32,333 nucleotides of DNA from NCBI GenBank assembly GCA_017443805.1, contig JAFSXY010000044.1, forward strand, positions 1 to 32,333, given 5' to 3'. The position numbers were made by a program, and so were the translations under genes. The number at the start of each line of letters is the position of its first letter. The stretch's first letter is position 1. Below, in pieces: positions 12,135 through 21,375 of this stretch. Below the pieces are notes generated by a model. It did not search any database. It was not told where the DNA came from and was given only the letters and a program-made list of their open reading frames with translations. The stretch comes from Clostridia bacterium. Lineage in GTDB: Bacteria > Bacillota > Clostridia > Oscillospirales > Acutalibacteraceae.

Positions 12135-14336
12135 ATGGCCGGAAACGAAAATCAGGAAACGCTGCAGGGCGTTGTGGAGAATGTTGTTTTCCATAACGAG
12201 GTCAACGGCTTTACCGTTTTGGAGATCAACGCAAACGGCGAAGTCCTGACCTGTGTCGGTTCGGCGGCGGATATTTCGCCGGGCGAGGAGGTCGTTTTTA
12301 CAGGCAGCTGGGATTCGCATACTTTATTCGGCAGGCAGTTCAAGTTTACGGCCTGCCGCCGTTCCATGCCCGATACCAGCGCAAAGCTGTTCCGGTATCT
12401 TGCCTCCGGCGCTGTAAAGGGGATCGGCGCGAAAACCGCCGTAAAGATCATCGAGCGTTTCGGAGAAGATGCGATCGACGTGCTGACCAATCATCCGGAA
12501 AAGCTTGCCGTGATCCGCGGCATTTCCAAAGCCAAGGCGCTGGATATCTCTCAGGCGTTTAACAGCCAGAACGCCATGCGCAAAATGATGATCGAGCTGG
12601 AAGCCTACGGCATTACCGCTCTGGAATGCACGCGGATCTATAAATATTTCGGAATGAACGCGCTGAATGTGATCAAGGAAAACCCTTACGCGCTTTGCGG
12701 GACCGTCAGCGGCTTCGGTTTCGACCGCGCGCAGAAGCTTTGTGAGGATATGTCGCTTTCGCCCGATCCGAGGCACCGGTACCGTGCCGGCATTCTGTAT
12801 ATCCTCAAACATAACCTCTATGCCAACGGACATACCTGCATCCCGCAGGAAAAACTGATCGCGCCGGCAACGCAGCTGCTTGAAGTCGGGTCGGACACCG
12901 TGATTGAAACGCTGGACGACCTTGTTCGGATGAAAAGCCTTGTACGGATGCCGATCAACGGCGCGGAATTTTTGTTTTTACCGGAGATCTATACGGCGGA
13001 GATATGTATCGCGGAAAAAATGAACCGGATGCTCCGCTTCCCGCCTGCGCGCGTTTCTTCCGCTGACGCGGATATCGACCGGATCGAAGCGTATAACAAT
13101 ATCGTTTATGCAGAAAAACAGCGTCTGGCGATCCGCACGGCAGGCGAAAAAGGGCTGCTGATTTTGACGGGCGGCCCCGGTACGGGAAAAACCACCGCGG
13201 TGCGCGGGATCATCGACCTTTACGAGGGCAGCCGCGTAGAAGTGCTGCTGTGCGCCCCGACCGGTATGGCCGCCAAACGGCTCAGCGAAGTGACGGGCAG
13301 AGAGGCAAAAACGATCCACCGGCTGCTGGAAGTGGAATGGGACGAGACCGAAAAACCGGTGTTCCGCCGCAATACGGAAAATCCGCTCTCTGCGGGCGCC
13401 GTGATCGTGGACGAGGTCTCCATGGTCGACGTGGAGCTTTTCGCCAGCCTTTTGCAGGCGCTTCCGCTCGGCTGCCGTTTGATCCTGATCGGCGATTCCG
13501 ACCAGCTGCCGAGCGTCGGCCCGGGCAACGTGCTGGGCGATCTGATCTGCACGGGCAACCTGCCGGTGGTATGTCTGACGGAGATCTTTCGGCAGGCGCA
13601 GAAAAGCCTGATCGTGATGAACGCGCACCGGATCATCGCGGGGGAGATGCCGACGCTTGACGCAACGGACAGCGATTTCTTTTTTATCCGCAGGGATACG
13701 CCGCAGGCCGCTGCAAAAACGGTCTCTGAGCTGATATCGCGCCGATTGCCGGAGGCGTTTGGTTTTTCTCCGTTGGACGACGTGCAGATTCTGTGTCCCT
13801 CAAAAAAGGGCGATTGCGGTACCGTGAATATCAACCGTCGGCTGCAGGAGATCCTGAATCCGCCGGACCGGACAAAAAACCATCTCATAACGCCGGGCAG
13901 CCGCGTGCTCCGGGAGGGGGACCGCGTGATGCAGGTCCGGAACAATTACAATATCGGCTGGACAAGAGGCTCGGAGGAGGGCGACGGCGTTTTTAACGGC
14001 GACATCGGCAAAATTGAAAAAATCAACTATGCGGCGGGCGTTATGACCGTTTTGTTTGACGACCGCAGCGCGGAGTACCCGGCGGACAATCTTTCCGAGC
14101 TGGAGCTCGCGTACGCCGTGACCGTCCATAAAAGTCAGGGCAGCGAATATCCGGTCGTGATCATCCCGCTGATCGATACGCCGCCGATGCTGATGTACAG
14201 GAATTTGCTTTACACGGCTGTCACGCGCGCAAAAAAAATGCTGATCATCGTCGGCAGGGAAGATCGGATCGCTTCGATGGTGCAAAACAATAAAACAAAC
14301 AAAAGATATTCCGCATTGGACGCTTTTTTGGCATAA
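12135..14336 (+). CDS. recD2: RecD2-type ATP-dependent DNA helicase
   Basis: 733 aa; ATG 12135 after GATGAGGAGGAG. It has the long N-terminal region of RecD2: an OB-like start (GVVENVVFHNEVNGFTVLEI) and helix-hairpin-helix stretch (KGIGAKTAVKIIERFGEDAI, near residues 95-115). SF1B helicase motifs follow: Walker A GGPGTGKTTAV near 346, motif II VDEVSMVD near 424, GDSDQLPSVGPGNVL, and the UvrD-C-like motif AYAVTVHKSQGSEY near 658. RecD2 is a 5'-3' helicase found without RecB/RecC and acts in repair and mismatch correction. Length is normal (about 730-780). It lies between mreB-like and valS. Confidence 0.93.
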   Translation: MAGNENQETLQGVVENVVFHNEVNGFTVLEINANGEVLTCVGSAADISPGEEVVFTGSWDSHTLFGRQFKFTACRRSMPDTSAKLFRYLASGAVKGIGAKTAVKIIERFGEDAIDVLTNHPEKLAVIRGISKAKALDISQAFNSQNAMRKMMIELEAYGITALECTRIYKYFGMNALNVIKENPYALCGTVSGFGFDRAQKLCEDMSLSPDPRHRYRAGILYILKHNLYANGHTCIPQEKLIAPATQLLEVGSDTVIETLDDLVRMKSLVRMPINGAEFLFLPEIYTAEICIAEKMNRMLRFPPARVSSADADIDRIEAYNNIVYAEKQRLAIRTAGEKGLLILTGGPGTGKTTAVRGIIDLYEGSRVEVLLCAPTGMAAKRLSEVTGREAKTIHRLLEVEWDETEKPVFRRNTENPLSAGAVIVDEVSMVDVELFASLLQALPLGCRLILIGDSDQLPSVGPGNVLGDLICTGNLPVVCLTEIFRQAQKSLIVMNAHRIIAGEMPTLDATDSDFFFIRRDTPQAAAKTVSELISRRLPEAFGFSPLDDVQILCPSKKGDCGTVNINRRLQEILNPPDRTKNHLITPGSRVLREGDRVMQVRNNYNIGWTRGSEEGDGVFNGDIGKIEKINYAAGVMTVLFDDRSAEYPADNLSELELAYAVTVHKSQGSEYPVVIIPLIDTPPMLMYRNLLYTAVTRAKKMLIIVGREDRIASMVQNNKTNKRYSALDAFLA

Positions 14337-14342
14337 ACCCTA

Positions 14343-14371
14343 TTTACAAAAAAATATTCAAGTGATAAAAT
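14343..14371 (+). promoter_or_regulatory. valS promoter
   Basis: TTTACA (14343-14348), 17-bp spacer, TAAAAT (14366-14371), with a second TATAAT 14371-14376 overlapping it. The transcript would start about 35 bases before the valS ATG. This leaves no room for a T-box leader, which many Firmicutes use on valS. Confidence 0.65.
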
Positions 14372-14413
14372 ATAATAGATATTGTAAATTTCCAGGTTCG
14401 AAAGGCTTTATTT

Positions 14414-17119
14414 ATGAAAAAAGAACTGGCTAAGCTCTACGATCCGAAAATCGTGGAAGAAAAAACGTATGATTTCTGGCTGAAGGGCGACTATTTCCAC
14501 GCCAAACGGCAGGCGGACAAGCAGACCTATACCATCGTGATCCCGCCGCCCAACATCACAGGCCAACTGCATATGGGGCATGCGCTCGACAATACGCTGC
14601 AGGACGTTCTGATCCGCTATAAGCGTATGGCGGGCTATGACACGTTATGGGTGCCCGGTACGGACCACGCGTCCATCGCCACCGAAGCAAAAATCGTGGA
14701 GGCCATGCGGAAAGAGGGGCTTTCCAAAGAGGATATCGGCCGCGACGGTTTCCTGGAGCGCGCCTGGGACTGGAAAAAGCAGTACGGCGGAAGAATTATC
14801 CAGCAGCTGAAAAAGCTCGGCTCCTCCTGCGACTGGGCGCGCGAGCGCTTTACGCTTGACGAGGGCTGCTCCAACGCGGTAAAAGAGGTTTTTGTGCGTT
14901 TATACGAGCAGGGCCTGATCTACCGCGGCAACCGTATGGTAAACTGGTGCCCCTACTGCAATACGTCCATTTCCGACGCCGAAGTGGAATATGAAGAAAA
15001 GGACTCCCACTTCTGGCATCTGCTGTATACGGTCAAGGAGACCGGCGAAAAGCTGGAGCTTGCCACGACCCGTCCGGAGACCATGCTCGGCGATACCGCC
15101 GTGGCGATCAACGGCGAGGATGAACGCTACAAGCACCTGCACGGCTGCCACGTCATCCTGCCGCTTTTGAACAAGGAAATTCCCATTGTCTGCGATGAAC
15201 ACGCCGATATGACCAAGGGAACGGGCGTTGTAAAAATCACGCCTGCACACGATCCCAACGACTTTGAGGTCGGCGCGCGGCATGATCTGCCCATCGTGCG
15301 CACCTTTACCTACGACGGCCGTCTGACCGGCAAAGCCGAAAAAGAAGCGGCCGAGGAGCTTGTGCGCAGCGGCAGAGCTTCGGCGGGCGAGCCTGAGGTG
15401 CTGGACTGCGGCAAATATGCGGGACTGACCACCGCCGAAGCAAGAAAAGCCATCCTGGCGGATCTGGAGGCCGGCGGCTATTTGAAATCCGTCGAGCCGC
15501 TCAAGCATGAGGTCGGCACGTGCTACCGCTGCCATACGGCGATCGAGCCGATGGTATCCAAGCAGTGGTTCGTAAAAATGCAGCCGCTGGCCGAGCCGGC
15601 AATGGAAGCTGTGGAAAAGGGCGAGGTCAGATTTGTTCCCGAACGTTTTACAAAGAATTATATGAACTGGATGCGCGGCACGCGCGACTGGTGTATCTCC
15701 CGTCAGCTCTGGTGGGGGCACCGGATCCCGGCGTGGTACTGCGACGACTGCGGCCGTATGACCGTCTCCAAGAGCGCGCCGGAGGTTTGCCCGCACTGCG
15801 GCGGCAGCCGCTTGACGCAGGATCCCGATACGCTGGACACCTGGTTTTCCTCTGCGCTCTGGCCGTTCTCCACACTCGGCTGGCCGGATGAAACGGAAGA
15901 CTTAAAGCATTATTACCCCACGCAAACGCTTGTGACGGGTTATGATATCATCGGCTTCTGGGTGAGCCGTATGATCTTCTCCGGCCTTGCCTATACGGGG
16001 CAGGCGCCGTTTGATACCGTTTTGATCCACGGCCTTGTCCGGGACGCGCTGGGCAGAAAAATGTCCAAATCGCTCGGCAACGGGATCGATCCGCTGGACA
16101 TCATCGACCGCTATGGCGCGGACGCGCTCCGCTTTACGCTTGCCACGGGCAACAGCCCCGGCAACGATATGCGTTTTTCCGACGTCAAGGTGGAAGCGTC
16201 TCGCAATTTTGCCAACAAGCTGTGGAACGCCGCGCGCTTTGTTCTGATAAATCTGGATGAAAACGAGCCCGCGCCGCATCTTCCGGAGCAGCTTGCGCCG
16301 GAGGACAAGTGGGTGCTTACAAAATACAATACGCTTGTCAAAGAGGTCACGGATAATCTGGATAAATTCGAGCTCGGCGTCGCCGTGCAGAAGCTCTATG
16401 ATTTTATCTGGGATATCCTCTGCGACTGGTATATCGAGATCTGCAAGATCCGTCTTTCGGGCGCGGACGAAACAGCCAAACGCGCAGCGCGCGCTGTGCT
16501 GGTATACGTGATGTCCAACACGCTGAAGCTTTTGCATCCCTTCATGCCTTTTATCACAGAGGAGATCTGGCAGACGCTGCCGCACGACGGCGAAAGCATA
16601 ATGGTCTCGCCCTGGCCCGTTTTTGACGCGTCGCTTCGGTTCCCGGAAGACGCGTCGGCGATGGAGAGCATTATGACGGCTGTCCGCGCGGTCAGAAACC
16701 GCCGTGCGGAAATGAACGTGCCGCCTTCCAAAAAGGCCCATTTGTACGTCGTGACCTCCAATACCGGCGTGTTTGCCGACAGTGAAAAATATTTTGTCCG
16801 GCTTGCGTCCGCGTCCGGCGTTTCGGTCGCCTCTTCGGCGGACGGTTTTGAGACCGCAGGCGCGGTCAGTCTGGTTTCACAAAGCGAAACGATTTATATC
16901 CCCATGTCCGAGCTTGTGGACCTTGCCGCTGAAAAACAGCGCCTGACAAAGGAGCTTGCGGACGTTGAAAATAAGCTTGCGCAGATCGCTGCAAAGCTGT
17001 CCAACGCAGGTTTTCTTGCCAAGGCGCCGCAAAAGGTGATCGACGACCAGCGCGAGAACGCCGCGCGTTTCGGTGAAAAAGCCGCGCTTTTACGCGCGGA
17101 GCTGCAAAAACTCGGATAA
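14414..17119 (+). CDS. valS: valine--tRNA ligase
   Basis: 901 aa. Class Ia synthetase charging tRNA-Val in the cytoplasm. HIGH-type signature HMGH at residues 53-56 (after PPPNITGQL), GTDHASIATE near 91, editing domain with TTRPETMLGDTAVAIN, a zinc-ribbon-like insert (CDDCGRM and CPHCGG), KMSKS at 549-553, and a C-terminal coiled coil (LAAEKQRLTKELADVENKLA). Length is normal. It has its own promoter 40-70 bases upstream and no T-box, so control by tRNA is not evident. folC starts 10 bp after its stop and is likely co-transcribed, a common gene pair in Firmicutes. No internal break seen. Confidence 0.97.
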   Translation: MKKELAKLYDPKIVEEKTYDFWLKGDYFHAKRQADKQTYTIVIPPPNITGQLHMGHALDNTLQDVLIRYKRMAGYDTLWVPGTDHASIATEAKIVEAMRKEGLSKEDIGRDGFLERAWDWKKQYGGRIIQQLKKLGSSCDWARERFTLDEGCSNAVKEVFVRLYEQGLIYRGNRMVNWCPYCNTSISDAEVEYEEKDSHFWHLLYTVKETGEKLELATTRPETMLGDTAVAINGEDERYKHLHGCHVILPLLNKEIPIVCDEHADMTKGTGVVKITPAHDPNDFEVGARHDLPIVRTFTYDGRLTGKAEKEAAEELVRSGRASAGEPEVLDCGKYAGLTTAEARKAILADLEAGGYLKSVEPLKHEVGTCYRCHTAIEPMVSKQWFVKMQPLAEPAMEAVEKGEVRFVPERFTKNYMNWMRGTRDWCISRQLWWGHRIPAWYCDDCGRMTVSKSAPEVCPHCGGSRLTQDPDTLDTWFSSALWPFSTLGWPDETEDLKHYYPTQTLVTGYDIIGFWVSRMIFSGLAYTGQAPFDTVLIHGLVRDALGRKMSKSLGNGIDPLDIIDRYGADALRFTLATGNSPGNDMRFSDVKVEASRNFANKLWNAARFVLINLDENEPAPHLPEQLAPEDKWVLTKYNTLVKEVTDNLDKFELGVAVQKLYDFIWDILCDWYIEICKIRLSGADETAKRAARAVLVYVMSNTLKLLHPFMPFITEEIWQTLPHDGESIMVSPWPVFDASLRFPEDASAMESIMTAVRAVRNRRAEMNVPPSKKAHLYVVTSNTGVFADSEKYFVRLASASGVSVASSADGFETAGAVSLVSQSETIYIPMSELVDLAAEKQRLTKELADVENKLAQIAAKLSNAGFLAKAPQKVIDDQRENAARFGEKAALLRAELQKLG

Positions 17120-17129
17120 GGAGCATTTC

Positions 17130-18425
17130 ATGACCGGCGAAGAAGCAGTCCGATTTTATCACGCGCTGCAGCGGTTCGGGATACAGCCCGGACTGGAACG
17201 CATCCGTGCGCTGTGCGCAAAGCTCGGCGATCCGCAGGACCGCCTGCGGTTTGTCCACGTGGCGGGCACCAACGGCAAGGGTTCTGTATGCACGGAACTT
17301 GCCAATATTCTGTGCTGTGCCGGGTACCGCACGGGGCTTTATACCTCGCCGTACGTCATAGATTTCAGAGAGCGGATTTGTCTGAACGGAGAAATGATCC
17401 CGCCGGACGCGCTCGGTGCGGTGACGGAACAGGTGAAAGCCGCCATGGACGCGCTGCGGGAGGAAGCGATCTTTCCGACGGAATTTGAAGCGGTCACGGC
17501 AGCGGCGTTCCTGTATTATGCAGGGGAGAAATGCGACGTCGTCGTGCTGGAAACGGGCCTCGGCGGCAGATTTGACGCGACAAATATCATAAAAACAGGC
17601 CTTATAAGCGTGATCACTTCCGTTTCTCTGGATCACACCGGTGTTCTCGGGGATACCGTCGCGCAGATCGCTTTTGAAAAAGCCGGTATCATCAAGCCGG
17701 GGCGTCCGGTCGTGATTTCATCGTCACAGAAGCCAGACGTTTTTGAGGTCTTAAGGTCCCGTGCAAAGGCAATCGGCGCGCCGTTGTATACGGCAGACGC
17801 CGGGCAGATGTTTCAACCCCTTTCCGCTGATATGACCGGAACGGTGATCCGATACAACGGGCAGGATCTGAAGATCCCGTTCCCCGGCGAAGCGCAGAGA
17901 GATAACGCGTCTTTGGTCCTCAAAGCAATCGAGCTCCTCTCCGAAACGTTTCGCCTGCGGCCGTCCGCGATCAAAACGGGAATGGAAACGGCATTTATTC
18001 CCGCCCGTACGGAAATGCTGTGTGATGATCCGTTTATCCTGCTGGACGGTTCCCATAACGACGGGTCTACAGCTGCGCTTTCAGCACATTTAAAGAAGTT
18101 TTTGTATAATAAAAAGATATTAGCCGTAATGGGCATCATGGCGGATAAGGATCATGCCGCGGTCCTTTCCAATTTGCTGCCGTGCTTTGCCGCCGTTGTC
18201 TGCGTGACGCCGTCCAATCCGCGCGCGCTGCCCTCCGCGCAGCTGTGCAGACTGATCGCGTCTTACGGCGTCGAAGCGATCGACGGCGCTTCTCCCGCAG
18301 AGGGGATCGACAAGGCGCTGTCGCTTTTGCCGGCATATGACGCGCTGGTGGTGTGCGGCTCTCTTTATCTGGCGGGGGACGTCAGAGAATATTTGAAAAG
18401 TAAATTGCATCAAACAGATGAATAA
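17130..18425 (+). CDS. folC: bifunctional folylpolyglutamate/dihydrofolate synthase
   Basis: 431 aa from ATG 17130 with AAGGAG ending 5 bases upstream; a longer frame begins inside valS and is rejected. Mur-ligase fold: P-loop GTNGKGSV at residues 46-53, TSPYVIDFRERI, the ETGLGGRFDATN motif, SLDHTGVLG, then the C-terminal ligase domain with LLDGSHNDGSTAAL and MGIMADKDH. FolC adds glutamate to folates, retaining cofactors in the cell. The valS-folC order is conserved in many Firmicutes, supporting the call. 18 bp separate it from the next gene. Confidence 0.94.
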   Translation: MTGEEAVRFYHALQRFGIQPGLERIRALCAKLGDPQDRLRFVHVAGTNGKGSVCTELANILCCAGYRTGLYTSPYVIDFRERICLNGEMIPPDALGAVTEQVKAAMDALREEAIFPTEFEAVTAAAFLYYAGEKCDVVVLETGLGGRFDATNIIKTGLISVITSVSLDHTGVLGDTVAQIAFEKAGIIKPGRPVVISSSQKPDVFEVLRSRAKAIGAPLYTADAGQMFQPLSADMTGTVIRYNGQDLKIPFPGEAQRDNASLVLKAIELLSETFRLRPSAIKTGMETAFIPARTEMLCDDPFILLDGSHNDGSTAALSAHLKKFLYNKKILAVMGIMADKDHAAVLSNLLPCFAAVVCVTPSNPRALPSAQLCRLIASYGVEAIDGASPAEGIDKALSLLPAYDALVVCGSLYLAGDVREYLKSKLHQTDE

Positions 18426-18443
18426 TACAGGGAGGATACGTGA

Positions 18444-20120
18444 ATGCATATGATAGTTGACGCTGCGTTGATCACGAAAAAGGGCGTCGGCGCACAGTAC
18501 AATACGGACAGTGTGAACGCTTCCGGAAAAGTCTGGCCGCGCGAGATCGTCCATGGTGAAAACGGGATCAAGGCCGCCGGAAAAAGTCAGGGAAGGCCGT
18601 ATTATGTGCTTGCAAGCGCGGATACCAAGGGAACCGCGGAAAGCGCCGCGGACCTGTTTAAAAGCTGCCTGCCGCAGTTTGAAAGCGACGGGTCCAACGC
18701 TTCCGTCGTGATCTCCGATTTCTTTCAGGCGTTTGCAAGCGTACTGGACGAGTCCGGTTTTACCTCCGCCGCCTGCGATCTCTGCGTTTTCTTCGGCTGT
18801 GAGGCGCAGGTTTATCTCGCCAAAAGCGGAAAAGCAAGGCTGTTTCGCTTTGCGGACGGTGAATTTACCGAGGCCGTGCCGCAGTTATTCTGGCATAAGG
18901 ATAACGCATCCTCTTACGGCGTATGCAGCTTTGAAAACGTGAACGAAAACGATATTTTCCTTTTGGTGACGGGAAAGGTCTGCGCCAACGTATCGGAGTC
19001 GCTTTTGAAGGCGATCTGCAAAAATTCCGGCGGCGATATCAGGAAGATCGTTGCGCTGATCTCCTCCAACGCCGAAAGAAACGGCTGTACGGACGCGCTT
19101 TCCTCGATCGCCGTAGAGATCCGGCAGCCCGGCGCGCCGGAGTCGTTCGCTGCCGCGTCGGCCGACTTTGAAGCGGATAAAGCCGAGGCGTCTCCCGAGC
19201 CGAAAAACGCCGGGGAACCGTACGGCGCATATGCCGTTACCGAGGCATCTCCCGAGCCGGAAAACACGGCGGAGCCGTACAACGCCTTCGCCGAGCCGGA
19301 AACCGTGCCGGTCAACGAGACCGGATATGATCCGCAGACGCCGGACGCCGCGTCCGACGCGGATATTTTTGCCGTGCCGACAGTCGGCGCAGAATCGGAT
19401 CTGCCGGACGCCGAACCGGACGCCGAAACCGCTGAAATCGATTATTTTGCGGAACCGGAGGGAAGTAATCCGTTTTTTGCGGAAGCGTCTGCGTTTGCCG
19501 CTTCGCCTGCACCGGAGGCTGCCGAAAAAGTCGACTATAATGAAGAAGATGAAGAACAGCCCGTAACGCCTGAAAAAGGCGGCCTGTTCCGTTTTCAGGG
19601 CGGCGCAAAGCGGATCGCAGTCGTCAATATTGCGCTGGTCGCATTGATCCTGGTGATTGCTTTCGGGCTGATCTTTGCAAAAGGCATTTTGAAAAAACGA
19701 AACGCTTCCAATGCCGTATTGAATACAAACTTTACCGAGGATGAAACAGACGAGTCCACGACAGACGAGAATGAATCGACAACGCTGCAGGAGGAAGAGG
19801 AATCAACGACTGGACAGGAAGAAAGCACGACGGCCGGCACGCATGTCGTTGAGCGGACGACGGAAGGCAGCGCCACGCCGTCGACAACGCTGCGGAACCG
19901 CACGGATACCTCGCCGACGAGGACCTCCGTCACACCCACGGAACCGCCTGCAACAGAGCCTGTGACCGAGCCGGAGCCCGTGACCGAGCCGGAGCCCGTG
20001 ACCGAGCCGGAGCCTGTGACCGAGCCGGAGCCCGTGACCGAGCCGGAGCCCGTGACCGAGCCGGAGCCCATTTCCTCGGAGGATTCGGAGACCGTCGACC
20101 ACATTCCGGATGATTTTTGA
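18444..20120 (+). CDS. membrane protein with degenerate PP2C-like domain and Thr/Glu/Pro tail
   Basis: 558 aa; ATG 18444 lies 8 bases after GGAGG. Residues 1-226 resemble the PP2C Ser/Thr phosphatase fold in order: GVGAQYNTDSV (15-25; normally NxD), VLASADTKGT (55-64; where DGMGG is expected), VYLAKSGKARLFRFADGEFT (123-142), NENDIFLLVTGKVC (167-180; where SDG is expected) and CTDALSSIAVEI (215-226; where DN is expected). Key metal Asp/Gly residues are altered, so it is probably a pseudophosphatase. An acidic, Ala/Pro-rich linker (230-380, with a repeated EASPEP) follows. A single membrane helix is at 391-413 (IAVVNIALVALILVIAFGLI), then a Thr/Ser/Glu tail with VTEPEP repeats. Topology probably places the N-domain inside. 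No family name assigned. Confidence 0.7.
   Translation: MHMIVDAALITKKGVGAQYNTDSVNASGKVWPREIVHGENGIKAAGKSQGRPYYVLASADTKGTAESAADLFKSCLPQFESDGSNASVVISDFFQAFASVLDESGFTSAACDLCVFFGCEAQVYLAKSGKARLFRFADGEFTEAVPQLFWHKDNASSYGVCSFENVNENDIFLLVTGKVCANVSESLLKAICKNSGGDIRKIVALISSNAERNGCTDALSSIAVEIRQPGAPESFAAASADFEADKAEASPEPKNAGEPYGAYAVTEASPEPENTAEPYNAFAEPETVPVNETGYDPQTPDAASDADIFAVPTVGAESDLPDAEPDAETAEIDYFAEPEGSNPFFAEASAFAASPAPEAAEKVDYNEEDEEQPVTPEKGGLFRFQGGAKRIAVVNIALVALILVIAFGLIFAKGILKKRNASNAVLNTNFTEDETDESTTDENESTTLQEEEESTTGQEESTTAGTHVVERTTEGSATPSTTLRNRTDTSPTRTSVTPTEPPATEPVTEPEPVTEPEPVTEPEPVTEPEPVTEPEPVTEPEPISSEDSETVDHIPDDF
19962..20069 (+). repeat. six tandem 18-bp units encoding VTEPEP
   Basis: Six head-to-tail copies of GTGACCGAGCCGGAGCCC start at 19962, 19980, 19998, 20016, 20034 and 20052; copy 3 ends in T (GAGCCT). 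They encode VTEPEP six times in the extracytoplasmic tail. Near-identity at synonymous sites suggests recent expansion, and the copy number is likely variable between strains. Confidence 0.9.
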
Positions 20121-20151
20121 TGAAGTACAGATCACATAAGGAGAAAAAATA

Positions 20152-21222
20152 ATGAAAGACAGCATTCAGGTTGCCGTGATCGGCTGCGGCAATATCGCAA
20201 ACAGCGCGCATATCCCCGCTTACCTTGCATCCCCGCATGCCGAGATCAAATATTTCTGCGATATCATTCCCGAAAAGGCGGACCGCTGCGTTGAAAAGTA
20301 CGGCTGCGGGAAAGCGGTATACGACTATACGGAAATTCTGGACGATCCGGAGCTGGACGCCGTTTCCGTATGTACGCATAACGATATGCATTCCGTTATT
20401 TCCATCGATTTTATGCGGCACGGCAAGCACGTGCTGTGTGAAAAGCCCGCCGCCAGGATCTTATCCGAGGCGCTGGAAATGGAAAAGGTTTCGCTTAAAA
20501 CGGGTAAAATTCTCTCCATCGGCGTGTGCAACCGTTATTCCAACGCCGTAAACCACATGAAAAAACTGGTGGACGACGGCGTGCTGGGCGATATCTATCA
20601 CGTATACGTCTCCTTCCGCGCACACCGCTCCATTCCGGGGCTCGGCGGAGATTTTACAACAAAGGCCGTTTCGGGCGGCGGCGCGCTGATCGACTGGGGC
20701 GTGCATTATCTGGATCTTGTGGAATACGTCTGCGGCGATCCCAAACCGCTGACTGTTTCGGGCGAGGCCTTCTGCAAGCTCGGCGCGGATATGAAGAACT
20801 ATGTCTTTACACATATGTGGTCGTCCGATACCATGGATCTGAACGGGACTTACGACGTGGATGATTCCGTTACGGGCCTGATCCGTACGTCCGGCCCTGT
20901 GATCACTTTTAACGGCGCTTGGGCGGAGAACATTGCGGAGGAAAACGGGACGTTTATCGATTTTATCGGCGATAAGGGCGGTATCCGCCATGAATATCTC
21001 GGCGGATTTACCCTGTACACCGTACGGGACGGCATGCTTTGCACGACCAGGCCTGTTTTCCGGGAAAACAATATGCACCGGGACGAGGTGCTGGATTTTG
21101 TTGAGAGCGTTTGCAGGGGCGAGCGCAACCGCAACGACATTCAGAACGCGGTCCTTACCTCCAAGATCATGCAGGCGGTCTACGATTCCTCGGACGCCCA
21201 CGCGGAGATCAAACTGGATTGA
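20152..21222 (+). CDS. Gfo/Idh/MocA-family oxidoreductase
   Basis: 356 aa; ATG 20152 follows AAGGAG. Rossmann nucleotide-binding start AVIGCGNIANSAHIPAY (residues 8-24, GxGxxA pattern), then the family motif CEKP at 96-99 with the catalytic-type Lys98, and a C-terminal domain with SGGGALIDWGVHYLDLVEYVC holding the usual DxxxH (Asp and His of IDWGVH). These enzymes oxidise or reduce sugars, inositols and similar compounds with NAD(P). No substrate can be read from the neighbours: the gene is 31 bp after the pseudo-PP2C gene. A terminator follows 17 bp after the stop. Confidence 0.88.
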   Translation: MKDSIQVAVIGCGNIANSAHIPAYLASPHAEIKYFCDIIPEKADRCVEKYGCGKAVYDYTEILDDPELDAVSVCTHNDMHSVISIDFMRHGKHVLCEKPAARILSEALEMEKVSLKTGKILSIGVCNRYSNAVNHMKKLVDDGVLGDIYHVYVSFRAHRSIPGLGGDFTTKAVSGGGALIDWGVHYLDLVEYVCGDPKPLTVSGEAFCKLGADMKNYVFTHMWSSDTMDLNGTYDVDDSVTGLIRTSGPVITFNGAWAENIAEENGTFIDFIGDKGGIRHEYLGGFTLYTVRDGMLCTTRPVFRENNMHRDEVLDFVESVCRGERNRNDIQNAVLTSKIMQAVYDSSDAHAEIKLD

Positions 21223-21239
21223 CTCTTCCGGATGATTCG

Positions 21240-21276
21240 GCCTGTCGGTTCATGCCGACAGGCTGTTTTGTTTTTT
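21240..21276 (+). terminator. terminator after the oxidoreductase gene
   Basis: GCCTGTCGG (21240-21248) pairs with CCGACAGGC (21255-21263) around TTCATG, followed by TGTTTTGTTTTTT. It closes the valS-to-oxidoreductase transcript. Confidence 0.88.
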
Positions 21277-21307
21277 AAATAATATTTAAATAATATAAAG
21301 AAAAAAC

Positions 21308-21336
21308 TTGCTCTTCGAAAAAAAACATGCTATACT
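21308..21336 (+). promoter_or_regulatory. promoter of the ruvC-led cluster
   Basis: TTGCTC (21308-21313), 17-bp spacer, TATACT (21331-21336), in AT-rich DNA 40 bases before the ruvC ATG. The TTGCTC lies 5' to an A-tract. Confidence 0.6.
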
Positions 21337-21375
21337 AAACTGAATATTTATATAATCAAGAAAGAACGACAGGGT

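Noticed and set aside
12135..14336. recD2 as part of a phage-defence system
   Set aside because: It lies among housekeeping genes with no defence partners; ordinary RecD2 of Gram-positive bacteria explains it.
14337..14413. T-box riboswitch for valS
   Set aside because: Only 77 bp separate the recD2 stop and the valS start, with a promoter inside; no specifier loop or TGGNACCGCG element fits.
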